A DNA stretch of 64,000 nt from AP-15 sp035538335 (GTDB lineage: Bacteria > Pseudomonadota > Alphaproteobacteria > ATCC43930 > CGMCC-115725): the NCBI GenBank assembly GCA_035538335.1, contig DATLKN010000037.1, positions 25,447 through 89,446 on the forward strand, written 5' to 3'. The translations under genes were made by a program, and so were the position numbers. The notes under the pieces were generated by a model that searched no databases, had not been told where the DNA came from, and worked only from the letters and a program-made list of their open reading frames with translations. Every line of letters begins with the position of its first letter. Positions within the stretch are counted from its first letter, which is position 1. Below are positions 18,005-26,936 of this stretch, one piece after another.

Positions 18005-18985
18005 ATGCACCTCGACCCATTGACCGTCTTCTATGTCGCCATCGTCGTGGGTGTGCTCGCGCTGCTCGAGGGCTTCTATCTGTTGATCGCGGCGCGCAGC
18101 ACCGACAAGCTCGCCAACCGCCGCCTGCGGCTGATCGCGAGCCAACCCGACCAGCGCTCGGCATACCAGCTGCTGCGCCGAAAGACGTTCGGCGAGGGGT
18201 CGGCGCCGTGGCTCGTCAAGACGCTGCAATCGTCGCCGCTGCGCGCCCTCGATGAGTTGATCGCGACGAGCGGGATGACGCTGACGACGCGACAGGTGTG
18301 CCTGATCATGGCCGCTCTCGTGCCGCCCATCTTCATCCTCGCGCTGCTGTTCAGCGGCCTCGGCGGGGTGATCTCGCTGGTGCTCGCGGTCATCGTCGCG
18401 ATCGCGCTGCCGTTGATGATGATCGGCCGGGTGCGCAAGCGCCGCCTCGCGCATATCGGCTCGCAGCTGCCCGACGCGATCGACATGCTCGCCCGTTCGC
18501 TGCGCGCCGGGCACCCGGTGCCGATGGGCATCCAGATGGTGGCGCAAGAGATGGCCGACCCGATCGGCAGCGAATTCGGTCTCGTCTCGGACGAGATGTC
18601 CTATGGCCTCGACTTCAAGGACGCGCTCGAAAAGATGGGCAAGCGGGTGCCGCTGCCGGATATCAACTACATGATCGTAGCGATGCGCATTCAGCACGGC
18701 ACCGGCGGCAGCCTCGCCGAGATCTTGACCTCGCTCGCCAGCGTCATTCGCGCCCGGCAAAACCTGTTTGGCAAGGTGCGGGCGTTGTCTGCGGAATCCC
18801 GCTTTGCCGGCAAGATCCTTGGCGGCATGCCGTTTGCCGTCGTCGGCGTGCTGTTGTTGATGAACCCGCATTACTACGACGACGCGAAGACGAGCACCGG
18901 CCTCGCCATCACCTTGGGGGTGGCCGCCTTTCTCGCCGTGATCGGCGTGCTCGGAATGCGCAAGGTCGTCAATATTCGGGTGTAA
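18005..18985 (+). CDS. tadB: TadB inner-membrane platform protein (locus 2)
   Basis: F-domain membrane protein of 326 aa. An N-terminal helix (TVFYVAIVVGVLALLEGFYLL) is followed by a pair near residues 95-140, the F domain with LPDAIDMLARSLRAGHPVPMGI and HGTGGSLAEILTSLASVI, and two C-terminal helices. ATG 18005 follows AGAGAGGATCTTG. A TTG immediately before it would add one Met and is ignored. It is seven bases ahead of tadC2. Confidence 0.92.
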   Translation: MHLDPLTVFYVAIVVGVLALLEGFYLLIAARSTDKLANRRLRLIASQPDQRSAYQLLRRKTFGEGSAPWLVKTLQSSPLRALDELIATSGMTLTTRQVCLIMAALVPPIFILALLFSGLGGVISLVLAVIVAIALPLMMIGRVRKRRLAHIGSQLPDAIDMLARSLRAGHPVPMGIQMVAQEMADPIGSEFGLVSDEMSYGLDFKDALEKMGKRVPLPDINYMIVAMRIQHGTGGSLAEILTSLASVIRARQNLFGKVRALSAESRFAGKILGGMPFAVVGVLLLMNPHYYDDAKTSTGLAITLGVAAFLAVIGVLGMRKVVNIRV

Positions 18986-18992
18986 GGAAGCG

Positions 18993-19940
18993 ATGAACAT
19001 GCTCGCGAGCCTCAACGGCCTTCTCTACGACCTCGTTGTCGTCGGCGGGGTCGGCTGCGCGGTGTTCGGCGCCGCCGCCATCTTCGCCTCGGACGACCGC
19101 GCTCGGCGCTTGCGCCCGGCGGCGGCGCGCGCCGAAGCCGGCCCCTCGGTGCGGCGCGGCGGCTCGGCGTGGGAGCACTACATTACCCGGCCGTTCAAGG
19201 ACAAATTCGTACCCTCCGACGAGAAGGAGCGCACCGGCCTCAATCTGTGGCTGCTGCAGGCCGGCTACGATTCGCCGCTCGCGGCGCAGAGCTATTATGC
19301 GATCCGCATCGGTTTCGGAGTCATCGTGCTGCCGGCGATCGTCATGCTGGCCATGCTCGCGATCCGCGGCTCGCATGGCGGCACGGCGATCCTGTTCGGC
19401 GGATTGATCGCGATGGTGGTCGGCTTCGAGCTGCCGGTGTTTTTGGTCGGCCACCAGCGCAAAGCGCGGCAGCGGCAGGTCTCCGACGGCTTGCCGGACA
19501 TCCTCGATCTGCTGCTGGTCTGCACCGAGGCCGGGCTCGGGCTCGACACCTCGATCGACCGGGTCGGCGAAGAGACGAGGCATTCGCAGCCGGGGCTGTC
19601 GGGCGAATTGCGTCTGATCTCGAACGAGTTGCGCGCCGGCCGACAGCGGCAGGACGCGATGCGGGCGTTCTCGACCCGCACCGGCGTCGAGGAAGTGCGC
19701 TCGCTCGTCAACCTGCTCGTCCAGGCCGACGTTTTCGGCACCAGCATCGCCGCGACATTGCGGGTCTTCTCCGAAGATTTGCGCATGCGCCGCCTGCTGC
19801 GGGCGGAGGAGGCGGCGAACAAGGTCACGGTCAAGCTGTCGATGATCCTCGTCGGCTGCTTTCTGCCGGCGCTGGTCGTCGCGATCATGGCGCCGGTGCT
19901 TTATCATGCGGCGCAGAACTTTCACAAAATCCAGATGTGA
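18993..19940 (+). CDS. tadC: TadC inner-membrane platform protein (locus 2)
   Basis: F-domain membrane protein of 315 aa, the normal length for TadC, in contrast to the 520 aa copy of locus 1. Hydrophobic segments lie near residues 8-30, 100-160 and 285-308. The F domain shows LLLVCTEAGLGLDTSIDRVG and LVQADVFGTSIAATLRVFS. The start follows AAGGAAGCG. The C-terminus ends eight residues after HAAQ, just beyond the last helix. Confidence 0.93.
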   Translation: MNMLASLNGLLYDLVVVGGVGCAVFGAAAIFASDDRARRLRPAAARAEAGPSVRRGGSAWEHYITRPFKDKFVPSDEKERTGLNLWLLQAGYDSPLAAQSYYAIRIGFGVIVLPAIVMLAMLAIRGSHGGTAILFGGLIAMVVGFELPVFLVGHQRKARQRQVSDGLPDILDLLLVCTEAGLGLDTSIDRVGEETRHSQPGLSGELRLISNELRAGRQRQDAMRAFSTRTGVEEVRSLVNLLVQADVFGTSIAATLRVFSEDLRMRRLLRAEEAANKVTVKLSMILVGCFLPALVVAIMAPVLYHAAQNFHKIQM

Positions 19941-19962
19941 AGAAGGACGCGGGAGCCGGGCG

Positions 19963-20457
19963 ATGATCGGCGGCCGCGCCGCGGAGATCGCGCCGCTCGC
20001 CGCCTATTGCGGGTTGCTCGCGGTTGCCGTCGCGACCGATGTCCGGGACTTGCGGATCCCCAATTTCGTGCCGCTGTTCGTGGCGCTGCTGTTCGTGCCG
20101 GCGGCGCTGTTGTCGCCGGGCCCGGTCGATTGGGCCTCGCACTTGGCGGCGGCGGCGATTTCGCTCGCCGTCGGCGTCGGGCTTTTCGCCTGGGGCAAGC
20201 TCGGCGGCGGCGACGTCAAGCTGATAGCGGCGGTGGCGCTGTGGCAGGGGCTGAAGCTGCTGCCGGCATTCGTTCTGCTGATCGGGATCGTCGGCGGGAT
20301 CGCCGCAGTCCTCTGTCTCTTGCTGCGCTGGGCCGGCCTTGGGCGCTTTCTGGCGGCGCGCGGCGCCGATCTGATGGCGTTGCGCGCCGGCGCCGACATT
20401 CCGTACGCGGTGGCGATCGCGGGGGCGGCCGGGCTCATGTTGCTGGTGCCGCAATGA
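19963..20457 (+). CDS. cpaA: CpaA/TadV prepilin peptidase (locus 2)
   Basis: Short prepilin peptidase of 164 aa. The catalytic aspartates are in VATDVRDLRIPN near residue 29 and LGGGDVKLIAAVALW near residue 85, with about six membrane helices. It is a full-length paralogue of cpaA in locus 1, so each locus has its own peptidase. The longer upstream open frame overlaps tadC2 and is not needed. The stop overlaps the next gene as ATGA, so lipid-modification genes are coupled to the pilus operon. Confidence 0.92.
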   Translation: MIGGRAAEIAPLAAYCGLLAVAVATDVRDLRIPNFVPLFVALLFVPAALLSPGPVDWASHLAAAAISLAVGVGLFAWGKLGGGDVKLIAAVALWQGLKLLPAFVLLIGIVGGIAAVLCLLLRWAGLGRFLAARGADLMALRAGADIPYAVAIAGAAGLMLLVPQ

Positions 20458-21113
20458 AGCCGGCGGCCGCGGCGAAAGCGGGCGACGCGCTCGCCAGATG
20501 CGGCCTCGCGCTGTGGTTCTTCTTTGTCGCCGTCGTGCTGGTGCCGCAACTGCGGGCCGCGTCCGCGTCCGCCGCGAGCCCGGCCGGGCTACTCGGACTG
20601 TTCGCCAAGCTGGCGCTTTTCGGCTTTTGCCTGACCGTCGTCGCACTGGCGCTGACGCGGCCGCGGCCGCTGGCGAAATTGGCGGGGTTGCGGCCGCGGC
20701 TCGAGGCGGCGCTCGGCGCCTTCCTTGTCTATGCGCTGCCGTTCCTGCCGCCGGCGCGGCGCGGACCGGCGCTCGAAGCCGCCTCGGGGGCGCTGGTCGC
20801 CTGCGGCACGGCGCTGGCCCTCGTCAGCATGCTGACGCTCGGGCGTTCGTTCAGCGTCATGGCCGAGGCGCGGGCGCTCGTGACGAGCGGCCCGTTCCGG
20901 CTGATCCGCCACCCGCTTTATCTCGCGGAGGGGTTGGCCGCCCTCGGCGCCGCGATCCAGTTCGTCTGGCCGGCCTCGCTGGCCCTCGTCGCCGCGCAGC
21001 TCGCCTTCCAGATCCGCCGCATCTTCAACGAAGAGACGCTGTTGCGGCGGATCTTTCCGGAATACGCCGCCTATGCGGCGCGCACCGCCCGTCTCGTGCC
21101 CGGACTCTGGTAG
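20454..21113 (+). CDS. Isoprenylcysteine carboxyl methyltransferase / PEMT-like membrane protein
   Basis: Protein of 219 aa with several membrane helices and the family signature in the C-terminal half: LVTSGPFRLIRHPLYLAEGL followed by EETLLRRIFPEYAAYA and RTARLVPGLW. Members use S-adenosylmethionine near the membrane, but bacterial substrates are mostly unknown. It is coupled to cpaA2 (ATGA) and followed after 8 bases by the desaturase-family gene, which suggests joint lipid modification. Confidence 0.8.
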   Translation: MKPAAAAKAGDALARCGLALWFFFVAVVLVPQLRAASASAASPAGLLGLFAKLALFGFCLTVVALALTRPRPLAKLAGLRPRLEAALGAFLVYALPFLPPARRGPALEAASGALVACGTALALVSMLTLGRSFSVMAEARALVTSGPFRLIRHPLYLAEGLAALGAAIQFVWPASLALVAAQLAFQIRRIFNEETLLRRIFPEYAAYAARTARLVPGLW

Positions 21114-21121
21114 GGCGCGCG

Positions 21122-21952
21122 ATGTTCTTTTTGCCCACTCTGCTCATTCTCGCCGGCACCTATTCGGCGCTCCTCGCGCTGGTCCTCTTGGCGCGCGCCG
21201 TCGAGCGGGTTCGGCCGGTCGAGCGCGACCAAAGCCGTGCCCACCTGTTGCTCGACTGGAAGCTCGCGGCGGTCAACATCGGCCTCAACAGTCTCTTCGC
21301 GCCGGCGGCGAAGGCGAGCGGCGCCTTTATCGTCAACTGGGCGGGCGGCGGCTGGATCGCGCTCAGGGCCGACGGCTGGTGGTTTCTGCCGTCCTTCGCG
21401 CTCGTCCTTCTGGCGAACGATCTCTTCGCCTATCTCTGGCACCGCGCGCAGCACAAGCTTCCGGCCCTGTGGGCGATGCATTCGCTGCATCACTCCGCCG
21501 AAGCGCTCAACATCATCACCGGAGCGCGGCATTTCTGGCTCGAAACCGTCATCACGACGGCGTTTTTGCCGGTGTTGGCCATCCTCTTCAAGATCCCGCA
21601 CGCGATCGTCGTCGCGGTGGTGGCGTCCGCGCTGCTGCCGGACGGCGCCTCGCATCTGAACCTGCGGCTGCCGCTCGGGCGCTTCGCGCTCCTCGTCAAC
21701 AACCCGCAGTACCACCGCATCCACCATTCCCTCGAGCCGCAGCACCAGAACAAGAATTTCTGCAAGGTGCTGCCGCTCTTCGACGTGATCTTCGGCACCG
21801 CGTGGCGGCCGGGGCGCGACGAGTTTCCCGCCCCGGGCCTGCTGCCGCACGATGTGCCGGCGGGCTTCCTCGACGGCATCCGCTGGCCGCTGCGCCGTTG
21901 GTTCCTCGCGCGGCCGGCAAAGCGCGCCGATCTCGGCCCGGAGAGGGCATGA
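21122..21952 (+). CDS. Sterol desaturase / fatty acid hydroxylase family protein, paralogue of 10211
   Basis: Membrane di-iron oxygenase family protein of 276 aa. Histidine clusters LWHRAQH, MHSLHHSAE and YHRIHHSLEPQH align one for one with the paralogue at 10211. GC-rich codons are used throughout, including the segment that is AT-rich in the paralogue. The substrate is unknown. Its position between a methyltransferase-like protein and a GT87 transferase points to a membrane lipid. The stop overlaps the next start (ATGA). Confidence 0.83.
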   Translation: MFFLPTLLILAGTYSALLALVLLARAVERVRPVERDQSRAHLLLDWKLAAVNIGLNSLFAPAAKASGAFIVNWAGGGWIALRADGWWFLPSFALVLLANDLFAYLWHRAQHKLPALWAMHSLHHSAEALNIITGARHFWLETVITTAFLPVLAILFKIPHAIVVAVVASALLPDGASHLNLRLPLGRFALLVNNPQYHRIHHSLEPQHQNKNFCKVLPLFDVIFGTAWRPGRDEFPAPGLLPHDVPAGFLDGIRWPLRRWFLARPAKRADLGPERA

Positions 21953-23151
21953 GCGCGGCGCCGCCCAACCTCTACAGCCGGACGCTGCTCTATGGCTGCG
22001 CGGCCCTCGTGGCGCTCTACGGCTGGTTTCTCGCCGCCGCCTGGGCGCATGGCTATTCACTGCTCGCACCGACGAATGGGCCGGCCAATTTCGACTTCTC
22101 GGCGTTCTGGGCGGCCGGACGCCTGGCGTCGCACGGGCAGGCGCAGGCGGCCTACCAATGGGACCATCTCGAAGAGGTGTTGCAACGCGCCCTCGGCCGA
22201 TCCTTCGCGATTCAGGTGCTGCCCTGGTTCTACCCGCCGATCTTCCTGCTGGCGGTGACGCCGCTCGGGCTCTTGCCCTATGGGACCGCCGCCGCCTTGT
22301 GGCTCGGCGCGACGCTCGCGGCCTATCTCGCAGCCGCCCGAGCGATCCTGCCCGGCGGCACCGCGGCATTCGCCTCGCTCGCCGCCCCGGCGGTCGCCTT
22401 CAATCTCTGGTCGGGCCAGAACGGGCTTCTGACGGCAGCCTTGCTCGGCGGCGGGCTGTTTCTTCTCGACGCGAGCCCGGTCGCGAGCGGCATCCTCTTC
22501 GGGCTGCTCTGCTACAAGCCGCAATTCGGGCTGTTGCTGCCGCTGTTTCTTGCCGCGACCGGACGCTGGCGTGTGTTTTTCGCCGCCGCCGCGACGGTGC
22601 TGACGCTCGTCTCGCTGACCGCGGCGGCCTTTGGCTGGCAGATCTTCGCCATCTTTCTCGGCGCGCTCCATACCGCGAACGACATGAACCTCGGCGCCGG
22701 CCGGCAGCTCGGGCATGTCGCATGGAGCCACCTGCAGAGCGTCTACGGCATGCTGCGCGCGCTGGGGGCGGCAGGCGGCGTCGCCTGGGCGGCGCAGATC
22801 CTCGTCAGCCTCGGCGCCGGCGGCGTCGCGCTGGCGGTCGCGGCGCGCGGAGTGTCGCCCTCGCTCGAGGCGGCGCTCGTCGCCACCGCCGCGTTCGTCG
22901 TTACCCCCTACAGCCAGACCTACGATCTGACGGTGCCGACGCTCGGGCTTGCCTTCCTCGTGCGCGATGGGCTCGAAGGCGGCTTCCGGCCGTGGGAAAA
23001 GCCGGCGCTCCTTGCGGTCTTTCTGTTGCCGCTCGGCTTTCTGTCGCTGCGCTCGATGGTCGGTCTCGGACCGCTGACCTCGGCGCTCCTCGCCGCCGTG
23101 ATCGCGGCGCGAGGCAAACGGCAATTGCTGCCGGCCTCAATCATTTCCTAA
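21949..23151 (+). CDS. GT87-type (DUF2029) polyprenol-dependent glycosyltransferase
   Basis: Polytopic membrane protein of 400 aa with about ten hydrophobic helices. Family hallmarks: NFDFSAFWAAGRLASHG with acidic residues in the first loop, WFYPPIFLLAVTPLGLLPY, and FGLLCYKPQFGLLLPLFL. GT87 enzymes transfer sugars, typically mannose, from polyprenyl phosphate donors outside the cytoplasm. A homologue with the same layout is encoded at 32755. The GT2 enzyme next to it could supply the lipid-linked sugar. Confidence 0.82.
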   Translation: MSAAPPNLYSRTLLYGCAALVALYGWFLAAAWAHGYSLLAPTNGPANFDFSAFWAAGRLASHGQAQAAYQWDHLEEVLQRALGRSFAIQVLPWFYPPIFLLAVTPLGLLPYGTAAALWLGATLAAYLAAARAILPGGTAAFASLAAPAVAFNLWSGQNGLLTAALLGGGLFLLDASPVASGILFGLLCYKPQFGLLLPLFLAATGRWRVFFAAAATVLTLVSLTAAAFGWQIFAIFLGALHTANDMNLGAGRQLGHVAWSHLQSVYGMLRALGAAGGVAWAAQILVSLGAGGVALAVAARGVSPSLEAALVATAAFVVTPYSQTYDLTVPTLGLAFLVRDGLEGGFRPWEKPALLAVFLLPLGFLSLRSMVGLGPLTSALLAAVIAARGKRQLLPASIIS

Positions 23152-23205
23152 CCATTTTCTGCTGGAAATGACGGCTGCCGCGGCGCGCGCGGCGGCAGGA
23201 GCGAC

Positions 23206-24186
23206 ATGGACGTTTCGATCGTCATCCCGGTCTATAACGAAAGCGACGCGCTGCCCGCCCTTTATGCCGCGCTCGCCGACACTCTCGACCGCCTGCCGCA
23301 ATCGGCGGAGATCGTTTTCGCCGACGACGGTTCGCGCGACGGCTCGGCGGCCGTGCTCGACCGCTTCGCGGCCGAGGACCCGCGGGTGCGGGTATTGCAC
23401 CTGGCGCGCAATTACGGCCAGACCGCCGCGATGATGGCGGCGATCCGCGGCAGCACGGGCGACGTCGTCATCCCGATGGACGCCGACGGCCAGAACGACC
23501 CCGCCGACATCCCGCGCCTGCTCGACAAGCTCGCCGAAGGCTATGACGTCGTCTCGGGCTGGCGCCGCCAGCGCGAGGACGCGGCCCTGACCCGGCGGCT
23601 GCCGTCGATCCTCGCCAACCGGCTGATCTCGGGGCTGCTGCACGTGCCGCTGCACGATTACGGCTGCACCCTCAAGGCCTACCGGCGCGAGGTCGTCGAG
23701 GATGTGCGGCTCTACGGCGAGATGCACCGTTTCATCCCGGTATATGCCGCCTGGGAAGGGGCGCGCGTCGCCGAGATCCCGGTCGCCCATCACCCGCGGC
23801 GGCACGGCGCGTCGAAATACGGGCTGGGGCGCGTCGCCCGCGTCGTGCTCGATCTCTTCATCCTTTATTTCATCGACCGGGCCTTCGACCGGCCGATCCA
23901 GTTTTTCGGCAAGTTCGGCCTGTTCTTTCTCGGGCTTTCGCTGTCGGTCTTCGCGACCGCACTGACCCTCAAATACGGCTTCTCCGTCTCGCTGATCGAG
24001 ACGCCGCTGCCGCTGCTCGCCGCCGTGATCGGGCTCTCGGGCCTGCTCTTTCTGCTGCTCGGCGTCATCGCCGAGGTGCAGGCGCGGATCTATTTCGAGG
24101 CGCGCGGGCGCCCGCCGTACAAGGTCAGGAGCGAGGTTCGGCACGCCGCGCGGCCGCGGCTGCGGGTCGCGCAGTCGCGGTGGTAA
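23206..24186 (+). CDS. GT2 polyprenyl-phosphate glycosyltransferase (DPM1/ArnC-like)
   Basis: Protein of 326 aa with a cytosolic GT-A domain: VSIVIPVYNESDALPAL at the start, FADDGSRDGSAAVL near residue 45 and the metal-binding IPMDADGQNDPAD near 90. Two C-terminal membrane helices (about 235-260 and 270-295) follow, as in ArnC and GtrB. It makes a polyprenyl-phosphate sugar from a nucleotide sugar at the inner membrane. The ATG at 23206 has only a weak ribosome site (CAGGAG). The asparagine-synthase-like gene starts one base after its stop. Confidence 0.87.
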   Translation: MDVSIVIPVYNESDALPALYAALADTLDRLPQSAEIVFADDGSRDGSAAVLDRFAAEDPRVRVLHLARNYGQTAAMMAAIRGSTGDVVIPMDADGQNDPADIPRLLDKLAEGYDVVSGWRRQREDAALTRRLPSILANRLISGLLHVPLHDYGCTLKAYRREVVEDVRLYGEMHRFIPVYAAWEGARVAEIPVAHHPRRHGASKYGLGRVARVVLDLFILYFIDRAFDRPIQFFGKFGLFFLGLSLSVFATALTLKYGFSVSLIETPLPLLAAVIGLSGLLFLLLGVIAEVQARIYFEARGRPPYKVRSEVRHAARPRLRVAQSRW

Positions 24187-24187
24187 T

Positions 24188-26098
24188 ATGTGCGGCATAG
24201 CCGGGTTCACCGCGCCCGGCCGCGGCGCCCGCCAGGTGCTCGCCGCGATGAACCGGGCGCTGGCGCATCGCGGGCCCGACGGCAGCGGCCTCTTCGTCGA
24301 TGGCAGGATCGCCTTCGCCCATACGCGGCTCGCGATCATCGACCCCGCGGGCGGTGCGCAGCCGCGGGTCGACCGCGAAACCGGCGACGCGCTCGTCTTC
24401 AACGGCGAGATCTATGGCTACCGGGCGCTCGCCGACGAGCTGTCGCGCAGCGGCGTCCAGCTTCGCGACCGGTCGGACACCGAGGTTCTCTTTCAGCTGA
24501 TCCGCCGGCTCGGCGTCGCGCGCGCGGTGGCGCGGGTCGACGGCATGTTCGCCTTCGCCTATCGCGACGGTTCTACCGGCACGCTCTATCTGGCGCGCGA
24601 CCGTTTCGGCGAGAAGCCGCTCTATTACGGGCTCGCCGGCGGCGCGCTGATCTTCGCCTCGGAGGCGCCGGCGATCCTTGCCCATCCGGCGTTTCGCGGC
24701 GCCGCCCTAGACCGGGAGGCCGCCTACCGTTTTCTGTTCTTCGAATACCTGCCGGGCAACGCCTCCGGCTGGGCCGGCATCGAGAAGCTCGAACCGGCGA
24801 CGATCCTCTGCTTCCACAAGGGCGGCATCGTGCGCGAGCGCTGGTGGCGGCCGCAGGTCGCGCGCCGCGACCGTCGCGGCGTCGGCGAAGGCGAGGCGGT
24901 CGAGCGGCTCGACGCGCTGTTGCGCGATTCGGTGCGGCGCCGCGTCGTCGCCGACGTGCCGGTCGGGGTGTTTCTCTCCGGCGGGCTCGATTCGAGCCTG
25001 TTGACGGCGCTGGCGGCCGAGGCGTCATCCGACCTGACAGCCTTCAGCGTGCGGGTCCCCGGCGCCGGCTTCGACGAGACGCCGCAGGCGCAAGCGGTGG
25101 CGCGCCAGCTCGGCGTGCGGCACGAGATCGTCGAGCTGGGCGAACCCGACCTGCTCGACGCGATCGACGCGGTCACTGCCGGGCTCGGCGAGCCGCTTGC
25201 CGATGCTTCGCTGTTGCCGACCTGGCTCTTGTGCCGCGCGGCGCGGCGGCGGATGCGGGTAGCGCTCGGCGGCGACGGCGCGGACGAGCTCTTCGCCGGC
25301 TATCCCAATTTCCCGGTGCAGCGCTGGGCCGCGGCGATGCGGCTGCTGCCGCAGGGGCTCGGGCGGCTCTGCCGGCGCCTCGTCGCAGCATTGCCGGCCG
25401 GCGAGCATTACATGAACCGGCTCTTTCTTTTGAGCCAGCTGAGCCAGGGTTTCGGCGCCGCGACGCACCGGCAATCCTTTTTGTGGATGGCGCCGATCGA
25501 GCCCAATGCAATGGCGCGGTTGTGGCGGACCTCGGCGCTGCCCGAAGCGGGCGCCGAAGCCGCCTTTCGCGCCATCGACGGGCACGCCGCCGATGCCGCG
25601 CGCCTGTCGCAGATCGACCGGCTGCTGCATCTCTTTCTCTTGACCTATCTGCCCGAGGACATTCTGGCGAAGACCGATCGCGCCTCGATGATGAACGGGT
25701 TGGAAGTTCGTGCGCCGTTCCTCGACCGCGACTTCGCCGAATACGCCGCCGCCTTGCCGAAGACGCTGAAGCTCGACGGCGGCACGACGAAATATGTCCT
25801 GAAGCGGCTCGCCGGCCGCTACCTGCCGCAATGGGTCGTCGAGCGCCGCAAGCACGGTTTCGCGGTGCCGATCGGACGGCTGATCCGCACGCTTTATCGC
25901 GAGCGTTGCCGCGACATGCTGTTGTCGCGGCAGAACCCGGTCGCCGACTGGTTCGAGCACAGCGCCATCGAGAGCCTGATCGACGAGCACGAGAGCGGCG
26001 GCCGCGACCACGGCAAAAAGCTTTGGGCGCTTTATGTGCTGTTTGCCGTGGCGGGCGGCGCGAGACCGCCGGCGAGCCTCGCCGCGGCGGCGGATTGA
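24188..26098 (+). CDS. asnB: Glutamine-hydrolysing asparagine synthase family amidotransferase
   Basis: Protein of 636 aa. It begins MCGIAGF, so Cys2 is the N-terminal glutaminase nucleophile, with ALAHRGPDGSG and LVFNGEIYGY following. The synthase domain carries the PP-loop VFLSGGLDSSLLTAL near residue 264 and LGGDGADELFAGYPNF. EDILAKTDRASM is also conserved. Such AsnB-type proteins in glycan clusters amidate sugars rather than make free asparagine, and the neighbours support that reading. It could still be the cell's asparagine synthetase. Confidence 0.88.
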   Translation: MCGIAGFTAPGRGARQVLAAMNRALAHRGPDGSGLFVDGRIAFAHTRLAIIDPAGGAQPRVDRETGDALVFNGEIYGYRALADELSRSGVQLRDRSDTEVLFQLIRRLGVARAVARVDGMFAFAYRDGSTGTLYLARDRFGEKPLYYGLAGGALIFASEAPAILAHPAFRGAALDREAAYRFLFFEYLPGNASGWAGIEKLEPATILCFHKGGIVRERWWRPQVARRDRRGVGEGEAVERLDALLRDSVRRRVVADVPVGVFLSGGLDSSLLTALAAEASSDLTAFSVRVPGAGFDETPQAQAVARQLGVRHEIVELGEPDLLDAIDAVTAGLGEPLADASLLPTWLLCRAARRRMRVALGGDGADELFAGYPNFPVQRWAAAMRLLPQGLGRLCRRLVAALPAGEHYMNRLFLLSQLSQGFGAATHRQSFLWMAPIEPNAMARLWRTSALPEAGAEAAFRAIDGHAADAARLSQIDRLLHLFLLTYLPEDILAKTDRASMMNGLEVRAPFLDRDFAEYAAALPKTLKLDGGTTKYVLKRLAGRYLPQWVVERRKHGFAVPIGRLIRTLYRERCRDMLLSRQNPVADWFEHSAIESLIDEHESGGRDHGKKLWALYVLFAVAGGARPPASLAAAAD

Positions 26099-26114
26099 CG
26101 GGGGAGAGGACGGG

Positions 26115-26933
26115 ATGACGAGCGAGGCCTTCGGGCGTGATTATTCGGGTTCGCCCGATCGTTTCGGCTATGAGTGGCAGACCTATTGCGAGATCCGCCC
26201 CGAATACGAGGAGCAGTTCCGCCGCTGGACCCCGCATCTCGACGCCGGGGATTGGCGGCAAAAGACTTTTCTCGATGTCGGCTGCGGCACCGGGCGCAAC
26301 AGCTGGTGGCCGACGGCTTACGGGGCAGCGGGCGGCTGCGCCGTCGATATCGACGAGCGCTCGCTGGCGAGCGCGCGGACCAATCTCGCGCCGTTTCCGG
26401 CGGTCGAGGTGCGGCGCGCGAGCGCCTACGACCTGCCCTTCACGGACCGTTTCGACATCGCCTTCTCGATCGGCGTCGTGCACCACCTCGAAGACCCCGC
26501 GGCGGCGCTCGCGGCGATGAGGCGGGCGGTCAAGCCCGGCGGCAAGGTGCTGATCTGGGTCTATGGCCGCGAGGGCAACGAGGCGCTGCTGCGCGTCCTC
26601 GACCCGCTGCGCCGCGCCCTTTTCAGCCGGCTGCCGATCGGCTTCGTGCATCGCCTGTCGCTTTATCCGGCCGCCCTGTTGTGGCTGCTGCTGCGGGCCG
26701 GGCTGCGCCGCAATGCGTATTGGCGGCTGATCGCCGGGTTCCAATTCCCGCATCTGCGCTCGATCGTCTTCGATCAGATGCTGCCCCGCATCGCGCATTA
26801 TTGGACGCGCGAGGAAGTCGAGCGGCTGATGGCGGGGGCAGGGCTCGAAGACGTGCGGCTGGCGGCGGTCAACGGCATGTCCTGGTCGGCGATCGGCACG
26901 CGGCCCGCTGCCGACCGCGGCAGGGGAGCTTGA
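26115..26933 (+). CDS. Class I SAM-dependent methyltransferase
   Basis: Protein of 272 aa. The SAM-binding motif I is FLDVGCGTGRNSWW near residue 55, followed by AVDIDERSL (motif II), FDIAFSIGVVHHLEDP and KPGGKVLIWVYGREGNE. A hydrophobic region near residues 175-200 (LYPAALLWLLLRAG) suggests membrane contact. The ATG at 26115 follows GGGAGAGG. The substrate is probably a lipid or glycan intermediate of the surrounding operon (inference). Confidence 0.85.
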   Translation: MTSEAFGRDYSGSPDRFGYEWQTYCEIRPEYEEQFRRWTPHLDAGDWRQKTFLDVGCGTGRNSWWPTAYGAAGGCAVDIDERSLASARTNLAPFPAVEVRRASAYDLPFTDRFDIAFSIGVVHHLEDPAAALAAMRRAVKPGGKVLIWVYGREGNEALLRVLDPLRRALFSRLPIGFVHRLSLYPAALLWLLLRAGLRRNAYWRLIAGFQFPHLRSIVFDQMLPRIAHYWTREEVERLMAGAGLEDVRLAAVNGMSWSAIGTRPAADRGRGA

Positions 26934-26936
26934 GGC

